From assembly GCF_016401385.1 (NCBI RefSeq), contig NZ_JAEACF010000001.1, positions 2,294,001 to 2,358,000 of the forward strand: a stretch of 64,000 nucleotides of DNA. Reading direction: 5' to 3'. Origin of the DNA: Fictibacillus halophilus. Lineage in GTDB: Bacteria; Bacillota; Bacilli; Bacillales; Fictibacillaceae. The notes beneath the pieces were generated by a model that was given only the letters and a program-made list of their open reading frames with translations, was not told the DNA's origin and made no database searches. Positions 8,427 to 17,805 of this stretch are shown here, piece by piece (within the stretch, counting starts at the first letter, position 1; the number at the start of each line of letters is the position of its first letter). Both the position numbers and the translations under genes were made by a program.

Positions 8427-11294
8427 ATGATGTCTCATTTTGATGAACTGAAGCAAAAATGGGAGAAGTTTGTCCACTTTTTGAAAGAAAAAGGAATTAT
8501 TCGAACAGCACGAATTACATATAACGTTACATGGAACATGTTCTTGATCGTAACTGTACTACTTATCCTCGGAGGAGTTTTCGCAGCAGGTGTAGGAGCT
8601 GGTTTCTTTGCTTCACTCGTAAAAGACGAACCTGTACGAGCACACACTTCTATGAAAGAAGATATTTATAATTATGAAGAAACGAGTACCGCTTATTTCG
8701 CAAACAAAACGTATCTAGGAAAGCTACAATCTGATCTAGATAGACAAGAGATCAGTTTAAAAGAAGTTTCTCCTTATGTGTTAAAAGCCGTTATATCAAC
8801 AGAGGATCAATATTTTTATGAACATGAAGGTGTAGTGCCGAAAGCGATATTTCGCGCCATGTTCCAAGAGTTTTCTGGTGCATCTGTTGTTACAGGTGGT
8901 AGTACGCTAACTCAACAGCTTATTAAAAATCAAATTCTAACGAATGAAGTATCTTTTGATAGAAAAGCGAAAGAAATTTTACTGGCGATGAGACTTGAAA
9001 AAGTACTCAAAAAAGATGAAATCTTAGAAGCTTATTTAAATATTGTTCCTTATGGAAGAAATTCATCAGGTAGAAATGTAGCCGGAATACAAGCTGCTGC
9101 AGAAGGTGTTTTTGGAGTTCCTGCATCCAAGCTAAATCTAGCTCAATCCGCTTACCTATCTGGCCTTCCAAAGAATCCTTTCGTTTATACCCCTTTTAAC
9201 AAAGGTGGCGAGCAAAAGGAAGACATGACGGCAGGAATAAAACGTATGCAAACTGTTCTCAGCCGCATGTTATCTGCCGGGTCCATTACACAAGCTGAAT
9301 ACGATGAAGCTATGAAATATGATATTAAGAAGAATTTAACTACTAAAAAGCAATCTTCATTTGAAAGATATCCATACTTAACAGTTGAAATTCAAAGACG
9401 AACAGTAGAGTTACTTACAAAGCTGAACGCTGAAAAAGATGGAAAGAAACTAAGTGACTTAAGTGCTGAGGAACTAAAAGAGTATGAGGATAATGCACGT
9501 ACTCAAGTTAGACAAAAAGGAATCAAAATTTTCACAACCATCGATCAAAAAATATACGATGATATGCAACAGGTAGTAAAAAATGATAATTTATTCGGTC
9601 CTGCCAATCAATACGTGTATAACAGTAGAGGACAAAGAATCAAACTCGATAAGCCTGAACCTGAAGAAGTCGGTGCAACGCTGATAGAAAATAAGACAGG
9701 AAAGATTATCAGTTTTGTTGGTGGACGTGATTTTAACCGCGAACAAACCAACCATGCGATGAGAGCGCCTCGTCAAAACGGATCAACAATGAAACCCTTA
9801 CTTGCTTATTCCTACGCATTGGAAACAGGTAAAGTTCAACCAGGCTCAATCGTTCCTGATACACCGATCGCATTAGGAACATGGAAGCCAAATAACTATG
9901 ATATGGATTTTGATGGTCTTGTTTCAGTTCGACATTCTTTGAAAAAATCTAGAAACATACCAGCTATTAAATCTTATCAGCGTGTCGATCATATGAAGGC
10001 TACCGAGAAATTGATGCAAATGGGTGTAACGAGCCTTACGAAAGGTGATCGTACACAACCATCTATGGCTCTAGGAGCATTGGGAGTCGGAATTACTGTT
10101 GAAGAAAACGTCAATGCTTTCTCTACCTTCGCAAACGGAGGAAACTTTGTTGATGCCTATATGATTGAACGCATTGAGTCTAATGATGGTGAAGTCATCT
10201 ACCAACATAAGAGTGAAGCGAAACCCGTCTACAGTCCTCAAACGTCATATCTATTAATTGATATGATGAGAGATGTTTTGTCTTCTGGAACGGCTTCAGG
10301 TGTTCCACGTAAACTAGCTTTCCAATCGGATTGGGCTGGTAAGACAGGTACAACAAATGGTGATAAAGACTCTTGGTTTGTAGCATCAAATCCTAACGTT
10401 ACATTTGGTGTTTGGATTGGTTATGATACCCCAGCTGACCTAGCAGGTAACACTGGACAAAGAAATCAAACGATTTGGGCACAACTTATAAATGCTGCAT
10501 ACAAAAATTCACCACAGCTCGTGGATCCTGAAAAGCAATTCGCAATGCCTTCAGGAATCGTGCGTCGTGAGATCTGTGGAATTTCAGGTAAGCTGCCTTC
10601 TGACTTATGCCGAAGTGCTGGACTCGTTACGACTGATTTATTTAATGCTAATTTCACACCTAACGAAGTGGATGACACACTCACAAAAGGTCGTTATGTG
10701 CTTGTAGGCGATGCGAAGTATAAAGCACTTCCTTCAACACCACAAGAGTTCACGAGAGATGGTGTTCTGATTAAGGAAGAGTTCCTGCGTGAACTTGGAT
10801 TAGAAGCACTCAACAAATTAACGAACACAACGAATCTATTGAACAACATTGTTCCAGAAAAAGAGTTAAAAGAGAACGGCAAAGTTCCTTCTCCTGTTGC
10901 AGGCGCAAAAATGTCAGATGGCATACTTTCATGGGCGTCTCATGGAGAGAATGATGTTATTGGTTACCGCATCTATCACTCTTCAGATGGCACATCATTT
11001 AAGAAGATCGGTTCTGTAACCGCGGATAAGACTTCAGCCAAAGTACCTGCTGGCGTCGTTTATGTTACTGCAGTGGATATCGCTGGTAAGGAATCTCCTG
11101 CACAAACAAAAGTTCAGGTCGGTGAAAAGAAACCACCGGCTGAACCACCAACTCCTCCAACAGAGGGAGACGGAGATAAGCCTGGTGAGCCACAAGATCC
11201 ACCACCGCCACCAACTGAACCAGCAGATCCTGGTACAGGCGACCCGCCTCCAGCGACAACACAAAACAATAATAAGAAAAAACCCTCGAATTGA
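8427..11294 (+). CDS. Class A penicillin-binding protein (transglycosylase/transpeptidase)
   Basis: A 955-residue bifunctional cell-wall synthase. One membrane anchor lies at about 36–60. The GT51 glycosyltransferase domain carries E126 in STEDQYFYEH and GGSTLTQQ (157–164); the transpeptidase domain has S453 in STMK, SRN (508–510) and KTG (639–641). A fibronectin type III-like module (about 865–910) and a proline-rich, low-complexity tail follow, as in PBP1 (PonA) of Bacillus. The location next to tyrS differs from ponA near recU, so this may be an additional PBP1-type paralogue. The stop codon lies in the loop of the terminator hairpin. Confidence 0.93.
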   Translation: MMSHFDELKQKWEKFVHFLKEKGIIRTARITYNVTWNMFLIVTVLLILGGVFAAGVGAGFFASLVKDEPVRAHTSMKEDIYNYEETSTAYFANKTYLGKLQSDLDRQEISLKEVSPYVLKAVISTEDQYFYEHEGVVPKAIFRAMFQEFSGASVVTGGSTLTQQLIKNQILTNEVSFDRKAKEILLAMRLEKVLKKDEILEAYLNIVPYGRNSSGRNVAGIQAAAEGVFGVPASKLNLAQSAYLSGLPKNPFVYTPFNKGGEQKEDMTAGIKRMQTVLSRMLSAGSITQAEYDEAMKYDIKKNLTTKKQSSFERYPYLTVEIQRRTVELLTKLNAEKDGKKLSDLSAEELKEYEDNARTQVRQKGIKIFTTIDQKIYDDMQQVVKNDNLFGPANQYVYNSRGQRIKLDKPEPEEVGATLIENKTGKIISFVGGRDFNREQTNHAMRAPRQNGSTMKPLLAYSYALETGKVQPGSIVPDTPIALGTWKPNNYDMDFDGLVSVRHSLKKSRNIPAIKSYQRVDHMKATEKLMQMGVTSLTKGDRTQPSMALGALGVGITVEENVNAFSTFANGGNFVDAYMIERIESNDGEVIYQHKSEAKPVYSPQTSYLLIDMMRDVLSSGTASGVPRKLAFQSDWAGKTGTTNGDKDSWFVASNPNVTFGVWIGYDTPADLAGNTGQRNQTIWAQLINAAYKNSPQLVDPEKQFAMPSGIVRREICGISGKLPSDLCRSAGLVTTDLFNANFTPNEVDDTLTKGRYVLVGDAKYKALPSTPQEFTRDGVLIKEEFLRELGLEALNKLTNTTNLLNNIVPEKELKENGKVPSPVAGAKMSDGILSWASHGENDVIGYRIYHSSDGTSFKKIGSVTADKTSAKVPAGVVYVTAVDIAGKESPAQTKVQVGEKKPPAEPPTPPTEGDGDKPGEPQDPPPPPTEPADPGTGDPPPATTQNNNKKKPSN

Positions 11295-11309
11295 GATTCG
11301 AGGGTTTTT
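11279..11309. terminator. Bidirectional terminator between PBP gene and acsA
   Basis: A 13-pair stem with loop TGAG, flanked by A-rich and T-rich runs. The PBP stop codon TGA (11292–11294) is in the loop, and convergent acsA ends at 11323. Confidence 0.88.
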
Positions 11310-11322
11310 CATCGTTATTCAT

Positions 11323-13038
11323 TTAGTCTTCCATCGTAGAAAGGTCACCTGTTGGCAGGTCAAGTTCCCAAGCTTTAAGAACACGACGCATAATCTTACC
11401 ACTTCTTGTCTTTGGAAGCTTATCACGGAATTCTATTTCACGCGGTGCTGCATGTGCAGCAAGTCCTGCTTTTACAAAACTACGTATTTCCTCGATCAGT
11501 TCATCACTTGCTTTATATCCAGAACGAAGGGCGATGAATGCTTTAATAATCTCGCCTCGAACAGGATCTGGCTTACCGATAACACCTGCTTCTGCAACAG
11601 CTGGGTGTTCGACGAGCTTACTTTCCACTTCAAACGGTCCTACTCGTTCCCCGGATGTCATGATAACATCATCAATTCTACCTTGGAACCAGAAGTACCC
11701 ATCTTCGTCCATATAAGCAGAATCTCCAGAAACATACCAGCCACCTGGGGTAAAATAAGAGTCATATTTTTCAGGATTGTTCCAGATTGCACGCATCATG
11801 GAAGGCCATCCTTTTTTGATAGCAAGGTTGCCCATTCGATACGGAGGTAAGATGTTGTCTTGGTCGTCAATGATCGCTGCTTCTACTCCTGGGAACGGTT
11901 TACCCATAGAACCAGGTTTAATTTCCATCGCTGGGTAGTTACTGATCAGCTGGCCACCTGTTTCCGTCATCCACCAGTTGTCATGTATGCGTAAGTTAAA
12001 CACTTTCATCCCCCATCTAACAACCTCAGGGTTAAGAGGTTCACCTACACTTAAAATATGTCGAAGTGAGGACATATCAAATTTCTTTACCACTTCGTCT
12101 CCAGCCCCCATTAACATACGAAAAGCAGTTGGAGCACTGTACCAAACCGTTACACCATAGTTTTCAATCGTTCCATACCAATCTTCAGGTGAGAAACGTC
12201 CACCACGAATCACACTTGATGTGCCGTTCAACCATGGGCCGAATATTCCATAAGAAGTTCCTGTCACCCAGCCCGGATCCGCGGTACACCAATAGACATC
12301 GTCTTCTTTAAGATCAAGTACCCATTTTGAAGTTTGGAAATGCTGAAGCATCGCATTATGAACATGAAGTACACCTTTTGGTTTACCGGTGGATCCAGAT
12401 GTGTAGTGAAGGATTAAACCGTCTTCACGATCTACCCATTCAATATCTAGATCTTTTGATGCTTTTTTCATACGATCGAAATAATTTACATATGGTCCCT
12501 CTTCTTTAACATCTTCTCCAACCAAAATAACATTCTTCAATTTCGGCAGTTGATCAACTGGGACACGCTCCAAAAGTGATGGCGTGGTAACGAGTACTTT
12601 TGCCTCACTATCTTCAAGTCTGTCTCTTACTGCCCCTTCCATAAATGCTTCAAACAATGGACCAACGATTGCTCCAAGTTTGATCGCACCTAGGAAAGTA
12701 AAATAAAGTTCAGGTGAACGCGGCATAAAGATAAAGACGCGATCTCCTTTCTCAACACCTATTTGACGTAACATATTACCCGCTTTGTTAGACATCTCTT
12801 TCATGTCTTTAAACGTATACTTCTCATCTCTTTTTTGATCTGAGAAATAGAGCGCTACTTTGTTTTTACGATGGGATGCTGCATGACGGTCTATAGCTTC
12901 AAAGGCCATATTGACTCGCCCTGTTTTGTGCCAGGAGAATTCTTTTTCAATGTCTTTCCAATCAAATGCTCCGTATGTAGCCTCATAATCTTGTAGATTA
13001 AAATCACCTTTTATTATCGGAAGCGCTTCCAGTTTCAT
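11323..13038 (-). CDS. acsA: Acetyl-CoA synthetase
   Basis: Converts acetate, ATP and CoA to acetyl-CoA for growth on acetate or scavenging overflow acetate. The 571-residue enzyme shows the P-loop YTSGSTGKPKG (212–222), ADPGWVTG, TETGG and the C-terminal PKTRSGKIMRR whose K548 is the lysine that AcuA acetylates in B. subtilis. It is divergent from acuABC, the acetylation control genes. A sigma-A promoter and a candidate cre within codons 3–7 indicate CcpA repression. The GGGAG ribosome site supports the ATG at 13038. Confidence 0.97.
   Translation of the reverse strand: MKLEALPIIKGDFNLQDYEATYGAFDWKDIEKEFSWHKTGRVNMAFEAIDRHAASHRKNKVALYFSDQKRDEKYTFKDMKEMSNKAGNMLRQIGVEKGDRVFIFMPRSPELYFTFLGAIKLGAIVGPLFEAFMEGAVRDRLEDSEAKVLVTTPSLLERVPVDQLPKLKNVILVGEDVKEEGPYVNYFDRMKKASKDLDIEWVDREDGLILHYTSGSTGKPKGVLHVHNAMLQHFQTSKWVLDLKEDDVYWCTADPGWVTGTSYGIFGPWLNGTSSVIRGGRFSPEDWYGTIENYGVTVWYSAPTAFRMLMGAGDEVVKKFDMSSLRHILSVGEPLNPEVVRWGMKVFNLRIHDNWWMTETGGQLISNYPAMEIKPGSMGKPFPGVEAAIIDDQDNILPPYRMGNLAIKKGWPSMMRAIWNNPEKYDSYFTPGGWYVSGDSAYMDEDGYFWFQGRIDDVIMTSGERVGPFEVESKLVEHPAVAEAGVIGKPDPVRGEIIKAFIALRSGYKASDELIEEIRSFVKAGLAAHAAPREIEFRDKLPKTRSGKIMRRVLKAWELDLPTGDLSTMED
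13018..13031 (-). promoter_or_regulatory. Candidate cre operator inside early acsA
   Basis: Reverse strand TGGAAGCGCTTCCG contains the 12-base perfect palindrome GGAAGCGCTTCC and fits 12 of 14 cre positions. Its centre lies about 43 bases downstream of the predicted acsA start point. B. subtilis acsA is known to carry a downstream cre near +44. Confidence 0.65.
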
Positions 13039-13073
13039 TGCTAAATCTCCCTTCCCTTTTGAATATCCCTTTA

Positions 13074-13101
13074 ATTATATCATATTATCTAAATTTTTTA
13101 A
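13074..13101 (-). promoter_or_regulatory. Sigma-A promoter of acsA
   Basis: Reverse strand TTAAAA (13101–13096), 16-base spacer, perfect TATAAT (13079–13074). It gives a leader of about 30 bases. Confidence 0.6.
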
Positions 13102-13129
13102 CTTATTAGAACTATCTCTAAAAACAGTA

Positions 13130-13165
13130 TGTAAACCCTTACAACATGATTTTATGATGTATAAT
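13130..13165 (+). promoter_or_regulatory. acuA promoter with overlapping cre-like dyad
   Basis: TATAAT at 13160–13165 with CTTACA 16 bases upstream. TGTAAACCCTTACA (13130–13143) overlaps the -35 and matches the cre consensus except for C in place of the central G. CcpA binding here would occlude the promoter, matching catabolite repression of acuABC in B. subtilis. Confidence 0.55.
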
Positions 13166-13197
13166 AGAAGTTGGAAACCAACCTAGGTGGTGTAAAA

Positions 13198-13830
13198 ATG
13201 AAACATATCAAAACATACAACTGTGTAGCACTAAAGACGAGTCATGGAACCATTACGGTAGAAGGACCTGTATCAGCTGAAACGTTAGAAGGCCTTTATT
13301 TTCATGAAGATTTAAAAGCTTTTAGACCGGCGCATGAACAAAAGAAAGCTGTTACTGAAATCGCTAGACTAGCCGAAGGAAGAATCATTATCGCCAGAAA
13401 TAAGGATACCGTTATCGGTTATGTTACATATGTCTATCCAGATCCACTAGAACGATGGTCTGAAGGAAACATGGAAAATCTACTAGAACTAGGTGCGATT
13501 GAGGTCATACCTGATTATCGCAACTTTAAAGTAGGTAAAACACTATTAAAAGTATCCATGATGGATGATGCTATGGAAGATTATATTATTATCACGACAG
13601 AATACTATTGGCACTGGGACTTAAAAGGGACAAAACTATCGGTTTGGGATTACCGAAAAGTCATGGAAAAGATGATGAACGCAGGTGACCTGGAGTATAT
13701 GGCAACAGATGATCCTGAGATCAGTTCGCACCCGGCTAATTGTTTGATGGTCCGTATCGGAAAAAGAATCGACTTAGACACGATCCAACAGTTCGACCGG
13801 CTACGTTTTAAGAATCGTTTTATGTACTAA
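13198..13830 (+). CDS. acuA: AcuA, protein lysine acetyltransferase
   Basis: A 210-residue GNAT-fold acetyltransferase that acetylates and inactivates AcsA, encoded divergently. The central region (about 60–160) holds the GNAT core, including RIIIARNKDTVIGYVTY and the acetyl-CoA loop-like VIPDYRNFKVGKTLL. Length equals B. subtilis AcuA. The frame extends to a TTG at 13171, but the ATG at 13198 is preceded by AGGTGG. It is first in an acuA-acuB-acuC operon with tight spacing; the promoter carries a cre-like operator. Confidence 0.94.
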   Translation: MKHIKTYNCVALKTSHGTITVEGPVSAETLEGLYFHEDLKAFRPAHEQKKAVTEIARLAEGRIIIARNKDTVIGYVTYVYPDPLERWSEGNMENLLELGAIEVIPDYRNFKVGKTLLKVSMMDDAMEDYIIITTEYYWHWDLKGTKLSVWDYRKVMEKMMNAGDLEYMATDDPEISSHPANCLMVRIGKRIDLDTIQQFDRLRFKNRFMY

Positions 13831-13875
13831 TTCAATCAGTAGACTAGAGAGAATATTAAATGGGAGTGTTACGAT

Positions 13876-14526
13876 ATGATCGTTCAAAATATGATGCAAA
13901 AGAATGTTGTAACGATTCATGAAAACGAAACGATCGGTACAGCCATTCAGTTAATGCTTGAGAAAGATGTTCGAAACTTACCTGTCATTGATAACAACGG
14001 AGATTTTCTAGGACTTGTTACAGATCGCGAAGTGAAGGATGCCAGTCCATCTATTTTTCACCAGAACGAACATCCAGAAGATTTTGAGAAGCCTGTTTCA
14101 AGCATAATGAAACAAGCCATCTTTTCCGCTCATCCTTTTGATATCGCAGAAGAACTTTCCACGATTTTTTATGAACATAATGTTAGCTGTATTCCTGTAC
14201 TCCAAGAGACGAAGTTAGTCGGTCTTGTAACCGAACGAGAGATGCTGCATGCTTTCATCCTGTTAACAGGTACTCATCAACCTGGATCTCATCTAGAGGT
14301 TGCCGTACCGAACGAAGCTGGAGAACTCGCTAAGGTAGCAAGTGTCTTGAAAGATTTTCACTTGAACATCAGCTCAGTTCTCGTCTATCCTTCTCATAAT
14401 GAACGAGAAAAGATTATCGTATTTCGCGTTGGAACGATGAACCCACTTCCAGTCATCGAACACTTGATTGATAACGGCTATGAAGTGAAGTGGCCGCCTG
14501 TACCAGGTGAACGCGATGAAAAATGA
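13876..14526 (+). CDS. acuB: AcuB, CBS–CBS–ACT domain protein
   Basis: A 216-residue protein with two CBS domains (about 1–60 and 78–135; MMQKNVVTIHENETIGTA ... SIMKQAIFSAHPFDIAEEL) and a C-terminal ACT domain (about 138–210; HLEVAVPNEAGELAKVASVL). The architecture suggests sensing of adenine nucleotides and a small metabolite. Its exact role beside AcuA and AcuC is unresolved. The GGGAG ribosome site supports the ATG. The last 11 bases overlap acuC, so translation is probably coupled. Confidence 0.93.
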   Translation: MIVQNMMQKNVVTIHENETIGTAIQLMLEKDVRNLPVIDNNGDFLGLVTDREVKDASPSIFHQNEHPEDFEKPVSSIMKQAIFSAHPFDIAEELSTIFYEHNVSCIPVLQETKLVGLVTEREMLHAFILLTGTHQPGSHLEVAVPNEAGELAKVASVLKDFHLNISSVLVYPSHNEREKIIVFRVGTMNPLPVIEHLIDNGYEVKWPPVPGERDEK

Positions 14527-15670
14527 TTCCGTTTTTGTTTATTCACCAGATCTTTTAGGATATAAGTTCAGTGAGACACATCCTTTTAATCAGCTTAGAG
14601 TACAGCTTGCTTATGAGTTGTTAAGAGATTCAGGGTGTTTGGATGACGATCAGATCATCAAGCCAAGACAAGCAACAGATGAGGAGATTCTGTTAATTCA
14701 TGATCAAGGGTATGTGGAAGCTGTGAAGCAGGCTGGAAAAGGAGAACTTAATCATGAGATCGCTCTAAACTATGGACTAGGTACAGAAGATACACCTATT
14801 TTCCCTAACATGCATGAAGCTAGCAGCTGGATCGTTGGTGCCACGCTGACTGCTGTTGATCATGTCATGGAAGGAAAGTCCAAGCATGCTCTTAGCCTTA
14901 GCGGAGGACTGCATCACGGTTTTAGAGGAAAAGCTTCTGGATTCTGTATCTATAATGACAGCTCAATCGCGATTGAATATATGAAACGAAAGTATAAAGC
15001 GCGTGTTTTATATGTCGATACCGATGCTCATCACGGTGATGGTGTACAGTGGGCTTTTTATGATGACCCAGATGTTTGCACACTTTCCATCCACGAAACA
15101 GGGCGCTACTTATTTCCTGGAACAGGATCGATCCATGAAAAAGGAGCTGGCAAAGGGTATGGCTTTTCCTTCAATGTTCCTGTTGATGCCTTTACAGAAG
15201 ATGACTCCTTCTTAGAGTGTTATGAAAAGAGCTTGTGGGAAGTTGCAGAGTTCTTTAAACCGGATGTCATCATTACGCAAAATGGTGTTGACGCTCATTA
15301 CTATGACCCTTTGACTCATTTGTCTGTAACGATGAAAACCTATACTGAAATTCCAAGGATCGCAAAGAAAGTCGCCGAAAAATATTGTGATGGCCGTTGG
15401 ATTGCAACAGGCGGTGGCGGTTATGATATTTGGCGTGTCGTTCCGAGGGCTTGGTCCTACCTATGGTGTGTCATGAACGATCAAGCACCTTCAGGGCAGA
15501 TCGCAGAGAACTGGCTAAAACGTTGGACGAACGAGGCGAAGCATCCTCTTCCTCATACATGGGAAGATGAATCCGGAATCTATAAACCGATTCCAAGAAA
15601 AGACGAGATTACATCAAAAAACAGAGCAACTTTGGAGAAAAGCTTGTATTCCATTAAAAAGAGTTCATAA
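14516..15670 (+). CDS. acuC: AcuC, class I/II-type protein deacetylase
   Basis: A 384-residue zinc-dependent deacetylase that reactivates acetylated AcsA. Histone-deacetylase motifs are clear: LSGGLHHGF, the metal-binding DTDAHHGDGVQ, NGVDAHYYDPL, and the GGGGYD loop. The ATG at 14516 lies inside the acuB 3' end with AGGTG six bases upstream; an in-frame GTG at 14507 overlaps that ribosome site and is rejected. The start MKNDSVFVYSP resembles the B. subtilis start. It is last in the acuABC operon, followed by a terminator. Confidence 0.95.
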   Translation: MKNDSVFVYSPDLLGYKFSETHPFNQLRVQLAYELLRDSGCLDDDQIIKPRQATDEEILLIHDQGYVEAVKQAGKGELNHEIALNYGLGTEDTPIFPNMHEASSWIVGATLTAVDHVMEGKSKHALSLSGGLHHGFRGKASGFCIYNDSSIAIEYMKRKYKARVLYVDTDAHHGDGVQWAFYDDPDVCTLSIHETGRYLFPGTGSIHEKGAGKGYGFSFNVPVDAFTEDDSFLECYEKSLWEVAEFFKPDVIITQNGVDAHYYDPLTHLSVTMKTYTEIPRIAKKVAEKYCDGRWIATGGGGYDIWRVVPRAWSYLWCVMNDQAPSGQIAENWLKRWTNEAKHPLPHTWEDESGIYKPIPRKDEITSKNRATLEKSLYSIKKSS

Positions 15671-15673
15671 AAG

Positions 15674-15706
15674 AAGAGGACTATATCGTTTAGTCCTCTT
15701 TTTATG
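15674..15706 (+). terminator. Terminator of acuABC
   Basis: AAGAGGACTA (15674–15683) pairs with TAGTCCTCTT (15691–15700), followed by TTTT. Confidence 0.85.
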
Positions 15707-15819
15707 TGCAAAGAAGTAGTTGTTTGACTAAGCGTCATTATGTTTATTTTAAAAGTAAGAAGCAATACAACAAAAGACTGACCCATCCATTTAACGGGTC
15801 AGTTCTCCAAAGTCATATT

Positions 15820-16521
15820 CTATAATGATTCTATAATGCTTTCAACCATGTCTGACGAACGTCGTGCAGCTAATGCTGTGAATTCAGCAAAGCTTGCTGG
15901 TGCTTCACCATTTGCTTTATCAGAGATCGAACGGATGATCACGAACGGTACTTCATTTAAGAATGAAGCCTGAGCTACTGCTGATCCTTCCATTTCGATG
16001 CAAGTCCCATTGAATAGAGCAGAATATGTTTCAACCAGTTCACGGTCAGCGATAAACTGATCACCGCTCAGTACCTTTCCAATCTTCACTTTAGGGCCTT
16101 GTAATCTTTCTGCCGCATTTTCTGCAAGTTTTACTAACTGTGCATCTGCTCTAAATTCTGAATCAAACGCAAACATCGGAATGGTGCCTTTTGGAAAATC
16201 AGGGCTCAATGCAGAAGCATCCATATCATGCTGCATCGCACTCGACGAGATAACAATATCTCCTACTTCTAGTTCTGGGTCAAGCGCACCTGCTACTCCT
16301 GTGAAAAGAACATGAGTGACTTGGAAGCGGTCAATAAGAATCTGTGTGGTAATTGCTGCATTTACTTTCCCAACCCCAGACTTACATAAAACGATCTCTT
16401 TGTTATGATGCGTACCTTCATAAAATTTATTTTGAGCAAAAACACTTTCCCCATAAATATCCAGTGCCTCTTTCATATAAACGATTTCCTCGTCCATCGC
16501 ACCGATGATGCCAATCCTCAC
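15820..16521 (-). CDS. mtnN: MTA/SAH nucleosidase
   Basis: A 233-residue Pfs-family nucleosidase that cleaves the adenine from 5'-methylthioadenosine and S-adenosylhomocysteine, linking methylation waste to methionine salvage and AI-2 precursor supply. IGIIGAMDEEI at the N-terminus, FTGVAGALDPEL and the C-terminal IRSISDKANGEA (with catalytic Asp) are diagnostic. The frame could begin at a GTG at 16530, but GAGGTG lies six bases before the GTG at 16521, which also gives the canonical MRIGIIGAM start. It follows ccpA closely and is probably co-transcribed. In B. subtilis this slot holds motP–motS. Confidence 0.93.
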   Translation of the reverse strand: MRIGIIGAMDEEIVYMKEALDIYGESVFAQNKFYEGTHHNKEIVLCKSGVGKVNAAITTQILIDRFQVTHVLFTGVAGALDPELEVGDIVISSSAMQHDMDASALSPDFPKGTIPMFAFDSEFRADAQLVKLAENAAERLQGPKVKIGKVLSGDQFIADRELVETYSALFNGTCIEMEGSAVAQASFLNEVPFVIIRSISDKANGEAPASFAEFTALAARRSSDMVESIIESL

Positions 16522-16542
16522 TTCGCCCACCTCAACACTTCG

Positions 16543-17544
16543 TTATTGTTTTGTAGAATCTCTGAATTGAATACGATGAGGCAATACTACCGTATGTTCT
16601 TCAACTGTTTCTTTGTTCATCAGTTTTGTTAACAAGCGCATCGCTACCGCTCCGATATCATACATCGGCTGAACGACCGTTGATAATGTCGGACGCACCA
16701 TCGTAGCAAGTCTTGTGTTGTCAAATCCGATTACTTCAAGATCTTCCGGTACGCTCAGACCTCGGTCTTGTGCACCATGGATCACACCTAGTGCCATTTC
16801 ATCCGTACCTACAAAAACAGCTGAAGGTTTGTTTCCACTGTCTAAGAAGCTTTCAATCGCTTCAATTCCAGAATCATATGTGTATTCACCAACGAATACT
16901 TGACTTTCATCAACCTTCTTACCATGCTCTTCTAAAGCTTTACGGTAACCATTAAATTTATAATAGCCGTTAATTGGGTCTTCTAATGGTCCTGTTACCA
17001 TCGCAACAGAAGAATGACCCTTTTCAAGCAAGTGAGAAACTGCTTCATAAACAGCATTTTGATAGTCGATGTTTACAGATGGAACTTCTTCGTTCATATC
17101 AACTGTAGCAGCCATAACGATTGGAACAGCCGCGCGTTTGAATTCCTCAACATGCTCTTCTGTGATCTTCCCGCCCATGAATACAATTCCGTCCACTTGC
17201 TTACCTAGTAATGTGTTTAACAGATGGATCTCTTTTTCCTTGTTCTGATCAGAGTTACAAAGAATGATGTTGTATTTATACATGGTAGCAATGTCTTCAA
17301 TCCCACGAGCTAATTCCGCAAAAAAGATGCTAGAGATATCAGGAATGATTACGCCGACCGTTGTCGTTTTTTTGCTTGCTAGCCCTCGAGCTACTGCATT
17401 CGGGCGGTACCCTAACCTTTCAATCGCTTCAAGTACTTTCTTTCTAGTAGATGGCTTGACGTTTGGGTTTCCGTTAACAACACGAGAAACCGTTGCCATT
17501 GAGACACCTGCCTCACGAGCTACATCATAAATTGTTGTATTCAA
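16543..17544 (-). CDS. ccpA: Catabolite control protein A
   Basis: LacI-family master regulator of carbon catabolite control; with HPr(Ser-P) it binds cre sites. The 333-residue protein begins with the helix-turn-helix [20 protein letters not shown] and hinge [21 protein letters not shown], and is near-identical to B. subtilis CcpA over long stretches, including the C-terminal [17 protein letters not shown]. The start is a TTG with AAGGAGGA six bases upstream; no ATG fits. Candidate target sites occur in this window at megL, acsA and acuA. It has its own promoter and likely continues into mtnN. Confidence 0.97.
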   Translation of the reverse strand: MNTTIYDVAREAGVSMATVSRVVNGNPNVKPSTRKKVLEAIERLGYRPNAVARGLASKKTTTVGVIIPDISSIFFAELARGIEDIATMYKYNIILCNSDQNKEKEIHLLNTLLGKQVDGIVFMGGKITEEHVEEFKRAAVPIVMAATVDMNEEVPSVNIDYQNAVYEAVSHLLEKGHSSVAMVTGPLEDPINGYYKFNGYRKALEEHGKKVDESQVFVGEYTYDSGIEAIESFLDSGNKPSAVFVGTDEMALGVIHGAQDRGLSVPEDLEVIGFDNTRLATMVRPTLSTVVQPMYDIGAVAMRLLTKLMNKETVEEHTVVLPHRIQFRDSTKQ

Positions 17545-17593
17545 AAAAAATCCTCCTTATATACTGCATATCCGACAGCTATGTAATGCTATT

Positions 17594-17622
17594 ATCATAC
17601 GATAAAGTAGTAAAGTAGGCAA
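17594..17622 (-). promoter_or_regulatory. Sigma-A promoter of ccpA
   Basis: Reverse strand TTGCCT (17622–17617), 17-base spacer, TATGAT (17599–17594), about 45 bases before the TTG start. Confidence 0.65.
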
Positions 17623-17750
17623 CGAATAGAGACATGTTTCACCATTTATTCATACATTAAAAATAGAATAAAATAAAAAGCACCTATTTTACTTATTTTT
17701 GGCGAAAATAGGCAGATTCATACACTTTTTCAGAGTCGTTATTCATATAC

Positions 17751-17790
17751 AAAAAAACCGGCAGCAATAACCACAAAAGCTGACCGGTTC
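17751..17790 (-). terminator. Terminator of aroA (DAHP synthase)
   Basis: Reverse strand ACCGGTCAGC pairs with GCTGCCGGT (one bulge) and is followed by seven T. It separates aroA from ccpA. Confidence 0.8.
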
Positions 17791-17805
17791 TTGATTAAAA
17801 ATGTA

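Noticed and set aside
11062..11850. A 262-codon open frame on the + strand across the PBP end and antisense to acsA
   Set aside because: It crosses a strong terminator, has low-complexity composition and no ribosome site; it is a shadow of two real genes.
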